Shown in pieces: positions 25,395-33,657 of a stretch of 64,000 nucleotides of DNA. Origin of the DNA: Bowmanella denitrificans (GTDB lineage: Bacteria > Pseudomonadota > Gammaproteobacteria > Enterobacterales > Alteromonadaceae); NCBI RefSeq assembly GCF_002887595.1, contig NZ_PEBU01000002.1, positions 620,001 through 684,000 on the forward strand, given 5' to 3'. The notes below the pieces were generated by a model, which was given only the letters and a program-made list of their open reading frames with translations, was not told the DNA's origin and ran no database searches. The stretch's first letter is position 1. Every line of letters begins with the position of its first letter. A program made the translations under genes and the position numbers.

Positions 25395-27608
25395 CTAAAT
25401 ATTGATATGTTCTGCAAATGGCATACGGCGTAAACGTAAGCCGCTGGCCGCATAGATGGCATTAGCCAGGGCCGCTGGTGCGGGCGCGACAGGCGGTTCT
25501 CCCACACCAGTTGGGCTTTGGGTGCCCTGTATGATGTCAATTTCAATCTGTGTTGGGGCTTCCTGCATCCGCATCCAACGCAGTCGGTCAAAGTTAGTGG
25601 TGGCGACAATACTGTCCTGTACTGTCACCTGGTTAAACAAGGCAGCGTTTAAGCCGTCAATAAAACCGCCTTCCATTTGCGCGCGAATATGGTTGGGGTT
25701 AACGGCCAGACCACAGTCGATAACGCCCCAGGCTTTTTGTAATTGCAGCTTTCGGTTTTTATCCACTTGCACCTGCAGAACAAAAGCCACATAGGTACCA
25801 AAAGTGAAGTGACCGGCAATTCCCAGCCCCTGCCCGTTTTTTAATGTTCTTCCCCAGCCAGCCATCTTTGCCGCCAAGCGATAGCAATTAGCCATACGAC
25901 CTGAGTCGATTTCGTTGGCGGCCCAGAAGTTGATTGGGTAAATCTTCGCTGGTCCCATCAGCGCTAACCGAAAAGTCAGCGGGTCGCTGCCTTTGGCATA
26001 AGCAAGTTCATCTAACATGGACTCCACCGCAAAGGCTTGCTGCATTTGTCCGGGACCACGCCAGGCACCTAAAGGAAATGGATGATTTGCCGTAAGGCTT
26101 TCTATCCTGCAATCACTAATCAGATGGGCAGGAAAACCATGTGACTCCGCCTCGCCGCCGGTTTGCGCCTGGCGCATATGCCAGCCCTGAATGCGCCCTT
26201 GCTTTAACCCGGCCTTAATTTTTACCGCAGCTGCGGGAGCAAAATAATCGCGCTGCATATCGTTTTCGCGGGTCCAGAGCACTTTAACCGGCTGGCCGAC
26301 CTTATGACTGAGCCAAATGGCTTCACGCAGAAAATCTGTTTCACCTTTGCGGCCAAAACCGCCCCCCATACGTTTGTTGCGTACTTCTACCCTTAAAGCA
26401 TCTATACCGGTTAGCTGTTCAACTTCCAGGGCCACCTGGTGTGGCCACTGATGGCCCACCACCACCACGGCATGATGTTTTTGAACATCAGCAATACAAT
26501 TCAATGGCTCCATACAAGCGTGACTTAATAACGCCCGTTCGTAGGTGTGCTCTAACACTTGTTCTGCCTGCTCAAAAGCTTGCTCGACATTGCCGTCATC
26601 CCGGTGGCGCTTGCCGGGATTCGATGATTGTGCCAAAGCATTGAGAGCAGTTCTGTGCGCTGCGCTGTTCAGGCCAGCGTAGCGATTGGCATCTGTCCAG
26701 GTGGTGGCCAATGCGGCTTTACCCTGCAGGGCCGCCCAATGACTGTCTGCCAACACTGCCACACCAGCTGCACATATCTGTGTTTCACCACCTGGCCAGT
26801 GTGGGCCGCTATGATGCGGTGTTTCGACTATCTGTTTGACACCAGGGATGGCAAGCGCAGCCTCACGGTTATAGCTGGCAATTCTTGCGCCCATGGCTGG
26901 TGCCCGGTCAATCACTGCGTGCAATGCATTTGGGTAGTTTTCATCAATACCAAACAACGGCTTGCCGGTAACTATGTCTCTGCCATCAATAGAGGCTTTA
27001 CTGCTGCCTATAATACTGAATTGTGATGGATGTTTGAGCTTCAGTTGGCTTAAGTCCACGCGGCGCGTTGAGGCTTGTTGCGCCAGTTCGCCATAGCTGA
27101 ACTGACGAGAGGATTGGCTGTCGATAATCCGGCTGTTTTTGGCAGTTAACCTGGCAGCCTCGCAGCCCCAGCGTGCTGCGGCTTCTTCGATCAGCATCTG
27201 GCGTACAATGGCACCGGCGGTGCGCAGGTACGACCAATTGTTCTTCAGGGTCTGGCTGCCCCCGGTACCTATTTGAGCATGGGCATAGACGATATTATTT
27301 TGCTCATCGCGACGAAGAAACGTAGGCATAGTGGTGTCGAATTGGATCAGCGACCAGTCCAGATCCATTTCATCCGCCAGGATCATAGGGCCGGCGGTAC
27401 GCATAAATTGTCCCATCTCCATAATGGGCGATTGCATACTGACCGAATTGTCACTGTGAATGTGCACATAAACACACCATTGCGATAATTCGGCCTTGGC
27501 ATTTGCACTGCCTCTTACCTGACCAGGAAGAAGGATCGATATCAGCATAGAGCTACTTACGATTGCCGATACTTTTAGAAATTCCCGCCGCTTGGGGTCC
27601 TGAATCAT
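25395..27608 (-). CDS. Molybdopterin-binding large subunit (IorB-like aldehyde/N-heterocycle oxidase)
   Basis: 737-aa molybdenum hydroxylase subunit with an N-terminal twin-arginine signal (KRREFLKVSAIVSSSM), implying Tat export together with its small subunit. Cofactor-binding motifs GGGFGRKGETD and PLGAWRGPGQMQQAF are present, the latter holding the family G-x-W-R region. The C-terminal GVGEPPVAPAPAALANAI is typical, with the catalytic glutamate in GVGE. It forms an operon with the 2Fe-2S subunit. Substrate may be an aldehyde or N-heterocycle; the sequence does not say which. Confidence 0.9.
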   Translation of the reverse strand: MIQDPKRREFLKVSAIVSSSMLISILLPGQVRGSANAKAELSQWCVYVHIHSDNSVSMQSPIMEMGQFMRTAGPMILADEMDLDWSLIQFDTTMPTFLRRDEQNNIVYAHAQIGTGGSQTLKNNWSYLRTAGAIVRQMLIEEAAARWGCEAARLTAKNSRIIDSQSSRQFSYGELAQQASTRRVDLSQLKLKHPSQFSIIGSSKASIDGRDIVTGKPLFGIDENYPNALHAVIDRAPAMGARIASYNREAALAIPGVKQIVETPHHSGPHWPGGETQICAAGVAVLADSHWAALQGKAALATTWTDANRYAGLNSAAHRTALNALAQSSNPGKRHRDDGNVEQAFEQAEQVLEHTYERALLSHACMEPLNCIADVQKHHAVVVVGHQWPHQVALEVEQLTGIDALRVEVRNKRMGGGFGRKGETDFLREAIWLSHKVGQPVKVLWTRENDMQRDYFAPAAAVKIKAGLKQGRIQGWHMRQAQTGGEAESHGFPAHLISDCRIESLTANHPFPLGAWRGPGQMQQAFAVESMLDELAYAKGSDPLTFRLALMGPAKIYPINFWAANEIDSGRMANCYRLAAKMAGWGRTLKNGQGLGIAGHFTFGTYVAFVLQVQVDKNRKLQLQKAWGVIDCGLAVNPNHIRAQMEGGFIDGLNAALFNQVTVQDSIVATTNFDRLRWMRMQEAPTQIEIDIIQGTQSPTGVGEPPVAPAPAALANAIYAASGLRLRRMPFAEHINI

Positions 27609-27760
27609 TACCCATCGCCTTTATGTTGCCTTGTTACCCTGAACAGCAATCTATGCGTCGAAGAGCCCGGAAATACAGCAGATTGGGATAAATGGACGAA
27701 TTCCGTGCTGAGTGCACCGGAGCGTATCCGTGGCTTGATGCGAGTTAGTGCATGATGAAA

Positions 27761-27928
27761 ACCACAGAGGCACAGAGAACACGGAGTTATCGACAGCTTG
27801 TACTCTTTTGGAACCGTGGTTATTCTGAATTAAGACAGAAAAGCTCGAAAGCAGTTTTCATCTTAGAAACGCGAAAACATGGCGTTTTAATGAACAAAAA
27901 CACTCTGTGCCCTCTGTGTCTCTGTGGT
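27761..27928. repeat. MITE-like element, copy A
   Basis: 168-base element bounded by inverted repeats, ACCACAGAGGCACAGAG at the left and its near-complement CTCTGTGTCTCTGTGGT at the right. Its interior is related to copy B: both have gagttat, the segment gtggttattctgaatt, and gaaacgcgaaaacatggcgtt. No open frame of note. The same terminal sequences recur in the prp operon. Confidence 0.85.
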
Positions 27929-27957
27929 GAAAATCTAACTGCGCAGAAGGATAAAAA

Positions 27958-28134
27958 ACCACAGAGGCACAGAGAACAGGGAGTTATTGATAGCTTGGAC
28001 TCTATGTACCCATTGGGAACGGTGGTTATTCTGAATTCAGGCAGAAATGTCCAAAAGCACTTCTTGCAGTAGAAACGCGAAAACATGGCGTTCTATTGAA
28101 CTTAAACGCTCTGTGCCCTCTGTGTCTCTGTGGT
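27958..28134. repeat. MITE-like element, copy B (tandem)
   Basis: 177-base second copy, same orientation, 29 bases after copy A, with the same terminal inverted repeats and clearly homologous interior. Differences are small substitutions and a few indels, so the two copies diverged after duplication. Located between the IorB-like gene start and the putA terminator. Confidence 0.85.
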
Positions 28135-28183
28135 TTATTTGATTTCGGATTACAGAATCCCAGCGTCTTTGCGAGAAGCCCAT

Positions 28184-28207
28184 AAAAAAGGCCTGCATAA
28201 GCAGGCC
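28184..28207 (-). terminator. Rho-independent terminator of putA
   Basis: On the minus strand GGCCTGC-TTAT-GCAGGCC (7-bp perfect stem) is followed by six T residues; it lies nine bases after the putA stop. Confidence 0.9.
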
Positions 28208-28215
28208 AATACAGA

Positions 28216-31200
28216 TTAAGCACCCAATGCTGAAGCCAGCTCCTGCGGCGGCATGGCGCCGGAAGGCGCACTGTCTTCAATCAGCATCAACGACGCATTG
28301 CCGCCAATGGCGGTGGTATTGACCGTTAAGGTCTTCTCCAGCCACATACGCTGCAACAAGCGCTGACCGCCAGGTTCGCAAATAAGCGGCAACAAGGCGC
28401 CAGGGCGCGTGACCAGCGCTTGTTGCACCAGGGCGTTATAGCCACAATCCGGGCTGCTGATCACCCCGCTTAGGGCCGGATGGGCCAACAACGCGGGGGT
28501 AAAGCTGACTATCTGCAGCGGTAAAGCAGATTGCTGCATGGCCTTTAGCCACTCGGGCGTATGGCCAAAACAAGCGATAATCAGCCCATTACCACTGATA
28601 AGTGCACTAAGCAGGGCCTGATAAAGATGCCTGTGCTGTCGACCGGCTACTAAATACAGCAACCAGCCGCGGGGCTCAAAGTGCAGTTCATTGCGCTCCC
28701 CTGTTGGCCCTGGCAGGCTTAAGGGGCGGGCCAGCCAGGTTCTGGCCTGGCTAAATAGCGTATCGGCCAGCCGCTCCAGCTCTGCCCTGTCTTCGCCCGG
28801 CAACTTAAGCATGGCCAGCACGCTGCGTAACTGGCGCTCGCGCTCGGCCAGTGTCACTGTCTGCCAGCTTTGCAGTGATCGGCTATCCACCGTTAGCGGC
28901 GGCTGTTCAGCCACCGCCGGCCAACAGCTTTGCATACTGTGCGGCGTCGCCGCAGGCTTTTGCAGGCGACTTAAATACAAGGGCCCACCGGCTTTGGGGC
29001 CGGTACCGGATAATCCGCGCCCGCCAAAGGGTTGTACTCCCACCACCGCGCCGACCATATTGCGGTTTATATACACATTGCCGACCTGAAGCTGGCGGGC
29101 CAGTTTGTCTGCTCGCTCGGCCAGGCGCGAATGAATACCTGCGGTTAAGCCAAAACCTGTGCTGTTAATTTGTGCCACTACCTGGTCAAGCTCGGCGGCG
29201 GCAAAACGGACCAGATGCACACAAGGGCCAAAAACTTCTTCGTTTAGCTGGCTGATGGCGCTGATTTCATACAACCTGGGGGCAAAGAAAAAGCCCTGAT
29301 CTTTGGGCAGATCCGGCTCAATTTTAGCCAGTAGCCTGGCTTGTTTGTCCATACGCTGGGCATGGCGCTGCAGGCTGTCCAAGGCTTTGGCGTCAATCAG
29401 CGGGCCAATATCGGTAGCCAGCAAAGCCGGATCGCTAACACTCAATTGCGCCATTGCCCCTTGCAGCATGGTGATCAACGCATCGGCAATATCTTCCTGC
29501 ACATACAATACCCGCAGTGCCGAGCAGCGCTGCCCGGCACTTTTAAAACCGGATTGGATCACATCGTCCACCACCTGCTCCAGCAAGGCGGTGGAGTCGA
29601 CAATCATGCAGTTCTGCCCGCCGGTTTCGGCAATCAGTGGAATTGATTCTGCGCGTTTGGCCAGTTGTGCGGCAATATGTGCGCAGGTGGCATTGGAGCC
29701 GGTAAACATGACCGCCTGAATTCTGGGGTCCGGCAGGCAGACTTTGCCTACCACGGCGCCTCTGGCCAGCACCACCTGCAGGGCATCGGCAGTTAAGCCG
29801 GCCTGATACAGCATATCGGCCGCGCGCAAGGCAATCAGACTGGTTTGTTCGGCCGGCTTGGCCACCACGGTATTGCCGCAGACCAGTGCAGCCACCACCT
29901 GGCCGACAAAAATCGCCAGCGGAAAGTTCCAGGGGCTGATACACAGCACGGTTCCCAGCGCATTCAGATTGGGCTGTTGGTCGGCAAGGGCCTGCTGTGC
30001 GTAGTAGCGGCAGAAATCCACCGCCTCGCGCACTTCGGCCACCGCATCGTCCAGGGTTTTACCGGCCTCTTTTAAACACAATCCCAGTAGTTCGGTTTGC
30101 TGTTTTTCCATGCTATCGGCAAAGCGCATCAGCACCGCGGCCCGCTCGCTTAACGCGCAGGACGACCATGGGCCAAAAGCCCCATCTGCCCGGCTGATAG
30201 CGCTGGCGATGTCGTCCTCGCTATGGGCTTTGAGCCAGGCCAGTACCTGCTGGCGATTGGCGGGGTTTCGCACTTCCAGATACGCTTGGTGGTCATCCTG
30301 CTGCGGCTCGTTAAGGCGCTGCTGATGTTGCTGCCACCAGTTATCCAGGGCGGCATCCAGGGGCAGTAAATCGTTATGATGATGTACATCCAGCCCCTCG
30401 GCATTGTTACGCTCGCTGCCGTAAATGGCCTCGGGCAGCACAATATGCGGATTGCGCTTATCGCTCAGTACCAAAATGGCATCCACCGGGTCGGCCAGCA
30501 GACTGGCCAGATTCAGCTGTTTGTTTTGCACCAGATTCACAAAGGACGTATTGGCGCCATTTTCCAGCAGGCGGCGCACCAGATACGGCAGTAAGTCTGC
30601 GTATTTACCTACCGGCGCATAAATACGGCAATGCAGTTTATTGCTGGTCACCAAGGGATCGTACATGGCTTCGCCCATGCCATGCAGGCGCTGAAACTCA
30701 AAATCCCGTTGCTCACCGGCCATTTCCAAAATACAGGCCAGAGTGTAGGCATTATGGGTGGCAAACTGCGGGTAGATCCATTTGGCCTCAAGCAGCGCTC
30801 TGGCGCAGGCCTGGTAGCTGATATCGGTATTTTGCTTACGGGTAAACACCGGGTAATCGGCCAGACCATGTTGTTGCGCCAGCTTAATTTCACTGTCCCA
30901 ATAGGCACCTTTTACCAGCCGCACGTTTAAGCGGCGCTGGGCTTTGGCGGCCTGGGCCGCCAACCAGTGGATCAGCGGTAAGGCACGTTTCTGATAGGCC
31001 TGTACCGCCAGGCCAAAGCCGTCCCAGCCCTGTAGTTCAGGGGATAAAAAAACCGCTTCAATGACATCCAGCGACAAGTCCAGCCTATCGGCCTCTTCGG
31101 CATCCACCGTCAGACCAATATGCTGGCGTTTGGCCAGCACTGCCAGTTGCAACAGCCGTGGCACCAGCTCGCTCATCACCCGGCCTTGCTGTGCCAGTTC

Positions 31201-31947
31201 GTAGCGGGGGTGAATGGCCGACAGTTTCACCGAAATGCCGGGACTGGCCGCCACATTCCCTGCAATGCCCGTTAGCGCCATAATCGCATGCTGATAACTG
31301 GCAAAGTAACGATCGGCGTCGTGCTGGGTGCGGGCACCCTCGCCCAGCATGTCATAGGAATAACGATAACCACGTTGCTCCTGGGCTTTGGCATGTTGAC
31401 AGGCCTTTTCGATACTCTGGCCGGTTACAAACTGCCCGCCCAGTAGCGCCATGGCAAAGCGCATGGCCTGGCGTACCAGCGGTGCCCCCAGGCGTTTCAG
31501 CAAAGCCCCAAAGCGCTTTTGGCTCTGTTTAGAGGCCAGCATCGACTTACCGCTGACCAGCCCCAGGCTGGACAAATTAACAAACAGTGAATGGCTGTTA
31601 CCCAGGTGCGAATGCCAGTTGCCCTGCCCTAATTTTTCTGCGATCAGTGCGTCGCGGGTGGCGCTGTCCGGAATGCGCAGCAGCGCTTCGGCCAGACACA
31701 TTAAGATTACCCCTTCTTCGCTGGACAGCGCGTATTCCTGTAGCAGGCTTTCCATCATACCGGCCGCGGCCTGCTGCATATGGGTAACCAGTTGATGGGC
31801 CTGGCATTTGGCCTGGGCCTTGGCACTTTCATCTAAACTGGCCAGGGCAATAAGCTGATTGATAAGGCCTGCTTCATCGCAGTGGTAATGATCGCGAATT
31901 TGCTGGCGCAAGGCGCAAATCGGCGGCAAGGGCGTGGAAAATAACAT
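28216..31947 (-). CDS. putA: Bifunctional proline dehydrogenase / P5C dehydrogenase PutA
   Basis: 1243-aa enzyme oxidising proline to glutamate: an FAD-dependent proline dehydrogenase domain (~120-470) with KGAYWDSEIK and RIYAPVGKYADLLPYLVRRLLENGAN, then an aldehyde dehydrogenase domain with ETGGQNCMIVDSTALLEQ and the catalytic cysteine in SGFKSAGQRCSALRVL. A C-terminal domain follows. It lacks the N-terminal ribbon-helix-helix of E. coli PutA, so it is not expected to repress its own gene. The ATG at 31947 has GAGG eight bases upstream. Peripheral membrane. An M64 peptidase gene ends 28 bases upstream, possibly co-transcribed. Confidence 0.95.
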   Translation of the reverse strand: MLFSTPLPPICALRQQIRDHYHCDEAGLINQLIALASLDESAKAQAKCQAHQLVTHMQQAAAGMMESLLQEYALSSEEGVILMCLAEALLRIPDSATRDALIAEKLGQGNWHSHLGNSHSLFVNLSSLGLVSGKSMLASKQSQKRFGALLKRLGAPLVRQAMRFAMALLGGQFVTGQSIEKACQHAKAQEQRGYRYSYDMLGEGARTQHDADRYFASYQHAIMALTGIAGNVAASPGISVKLSAIHPRYELAQQGRVMSELVPRLLQLAVLAKRQHIGLTVDAEEADRLDLSLDVIEAVFLSPELQGWDGFGLAVQAYQKRALPLIHWLAAQAAKAQRRLNVRLVKGAYWDSEIKLAQQHGLADYPVFTRKQNTDISYQACARALLEAKWIYPQFATHNAYTLACILEMAGEQRDFEFQRLHGMGEAMYDPLVTSNKLHCRIYAPVGKYADLLPYLVRRLLENGANTSFVNLVQNKQLNLASLLADPVDAILVLSDKRNPHIVLPEAIYGSERNNAEGLDVHHHNDLLPLDAALDNWWQQHQQRLNEPQQDDHQAYLEVRNPANRQQVLAWLKAHSEDDIASAISRADGAFGPWSSCALSERAAVLMRFADSMEKQQTELLGLCLKEAGKTLDDAVAEVREAVDFCRYYAQQALADQQPNLNALGTVLCISPWNFPLAIFVGQVVAALVCGNTVVAKPAEQTSLIALRAADMLYQAGLTADALQVVLARGAVVGKVCLPDPRIQAVMFTGSNATCAHIAAQLAKRAESIPLIAETGGQNCMIVDSTALLEQVVDDVIQSGFKSAGQRCSALRVLYVQEDIADALITMLQGAMAQLSVSDPALLATDIGPLIDAKALDSLQRHAQRMDKQARLLAKIEPDLPKDQGFFFAPRLYEISAISQLNEEVFGPCVHLVRFAAAELDQVVAQINSTGFGLTAGIHSRLAERADKLARQLQVGNVYINRNMVGAVVGVQPFGGRGLSGTGPKAGGPLYLSRLQKPAATPHSMQSCWPAVAEQPPLTVDSRSLQSWQTVTLAERERQLRSVLAMLKLPGEDRAELERLADTLFSQARTWLARPLSLPGPTGERNELHFEPRGWLLYLVAGRQHRHLYQALLSALISGNGLIIACFGHTPEWLKAMQQSALPLQIVSFTPALLAHPALSGVISSPDCGYNALVQQALVTRPGALLPLICEPGGQRLLQRMWLEKTLTVNTTAIGGNASLMLIEDSAPSGAMPPQELASALGA

Positions 31948-31975
31948 GGCATTCACCTCAAACGAATAGTCAGAA

Positions 31976-33319
31976 CTAGCGCATGGCAGCAGCATGAGCT
32001 GCCGGGCGCGGTTTATCTTGGCTCAGGGCGTCGGATGTGGCGGCGTTTATCACCTCCAGGATGGCTGCACTGCACACTGGGCAAAAGGTATTGTGGCCGC
32101 CGTCACGAAACATCAGGCAGTTCAGGGCCGGACGGTAAAACTGCGTAGGGCTGTAATTGGCACCCACAAAGGCCCCTACCTCATTGGCAAAGGGCTGGCT
32201 TTCAAGCCAGCGCTGATCGCTCTGCATACTTTGCATAAAGCGCTCGCGGGGCCAGGGGGTGGGAATGGGCGTGTCTGCTTTTACCCATTTTGCCCATTTC
32301 AGCTTGCCGTCCTGTAAGGCGGTGACATTGGGTTCGTGGGGTTCAATCACTTGTGTGACCTGAGCATAGCCAGGGGTGTCATGAAAATACTCATCGGCCA
32401 GCCCGGCCAGGTGATGGCCAAGTTCATGCACCAATAGAAAGCGCAGGCGTGGCTCAAAGGCCGGCACAACAGTGTAGGCACCAAAAATGCCACTGGCGCT
32501 GTATTTGGCTGAGTTAGTCAGAATAACAATATTGTCGTACGGCGCATGCATGGCGATATTGCGCAGCCGCTGATTTTCCAGGGTCAGGGCGTAGCGGGCC
32601 ATGCCCAGGGCATTGGGATTCACCTTCAGGGCCGTGTCACCGCCAAGACCAGAATCATTGGAGGCAACAAACAGCGCCCGGACATTAAAGGCATGTTGAT
32701 GGCTTTGGTAAGGCTCGGCGCTAAACAGCGCCTGCATGGCTTTTTGCGCCGCGGTAAAGAATTTGTCCTGCTCGCCATCAGTAAAGCCTTCGGCAATAAA
32801 CAGCAGGTCCAGCTTTTGCTGCGGCTGGCCATTCTGCAGCAGGTCGCGTACTACCACAGGCGCAAAAGCCTGGGCCATTGGCGGCTCGTTTGATGTGGCA
32901 GCCTGGATCTCGGTCTGCCAGACTGGCACAAAGGGCTGGCCGGGCTTATCTAACTTGCGCGCAGAGATTACTAAGGTTGCATCCTCTGTTGGCGCCGGAA
33001 AACGCACCGATTCCTGAAACTGGCCAGTTTGCGCTTTGGCCGCTACGCCGCGGGCCCAGTCTGAATACACCGAGTTATAGCTTTGCGAAAACCAGGCGCT
33101 GGGCTGGCCTTTAGCAAAGAGTTCCACTTTGTAGTCGCCACGCAGCAAATGATCAAACCAGGGCGACGACCACTGCCCGGGTTCACGCACGAGCGCCGGT
33201 TCGGTAAAGCCTTCTTTTGCACCATGACCGCCAGTATGTATAAAATCCAGCCGCCATATAGGCGTGGCGCTGGCACTGCTGATAAACGCCATAACAATAA
33301 GACTGAGCAATATGCGCAT
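31976..33319 (-). CDS. Secreted M64-family peptidase (IgA peptidase M64-like)
   Basis: 447-aa exported zinc peptidase. The signal peptide (MRILLSLIVMAFISSASA) begins at the ATG at 33319, which has AAGGTAG just upstream; the longer frame has none. The zinc motif is HELGHHLAGLADEYF (H298, E299, H302). FIAEGFTDGEQDKFF is typical of M64 peptidases. It probably supplies amino acids or peptides in the periplasm. Gene order M64-putA suggests linked peptide breakdown and proline use. Confidence 0.88.
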   Translation of the reverse strand: MRILLSLIVMAFISSASATPIWRLDFIHTGGHGAKEGFTEPALVREPGQWSSPWFDHLLRGDYKVELFAKGQPSAWFSQSYNSVYSDWARGVAAKAQTGQFQESVRFPAPTEDATLVISARKLDKPGQPFVPVWQTEIQAATSNEPPMAQAFAPVVVRDLLQNGQPQQKLDLLFIAEGFTDGEQDKFFTAAQKAMQALFSAEPYQSHQHAFNVRALFVASNDSGLGGDTALKVNPNALGMARYALTLENQRLRNIAMHAPYDNIVILTNSAKYSASGIFGAYTVVPAFEPRLRFLLVHELGHHLAGLADEYFHDTPGYAQVTQVIEPHEPNVTALQDGKLKWAKWVKADTPIPTPWPRERFMQSMQSDQRWLESQPFANEVGAFVGANYSPTQFYRPALNCLMFRDGGHNTFCPVCSAAILEVINAATSDALSQDKPRPAAHAAAMR

Positions 33320-33657
33320 AGAACTACCTTGAAATTCAAATTCAGAGCGCACGCTAATCAGTTCATTTGCCGGGAACAATGCAACTGGCATCAGGTGGTG
33401 GGAATTGGGGCATGAACGCACCGGATGCGGTCATTAAATATCAAAGCAGCAAAGCCAATCCAACGGAGCTGTTTACAACTTATTCAAATGGGGTTTTCGG
33501 TTTATACCACCGAGGGTGACATTGGATACAAGCATTCTGCCATTCATGCCCATCAGCGTTTTTATTGTGCGGCAAATGTTATCAAGTTGTGATGCCAAGC
33601 CTGTTTCCGTCATCAATAAAAGGCAGGCACGTGATAACAACAACAGGACAACACAAC
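33320..33657. other. Divergent intergenic region
   Basis: 338 bases between the M64 gene and the TonB receptor. It must hold two divergent promoters, but I see no strong -10/-35 pair, operator palindrome, riboswitch or small gene in it. Confidence 0.5.

Noticed and set aside
27657-27755. Open stretch ending ERIRGLMRVSA, possibly the C-terminus of a lost gene
   Set aside because: Protein-like composition but no start codon and the upstream part lies antisense to the IorB-like gene; too weak to call.
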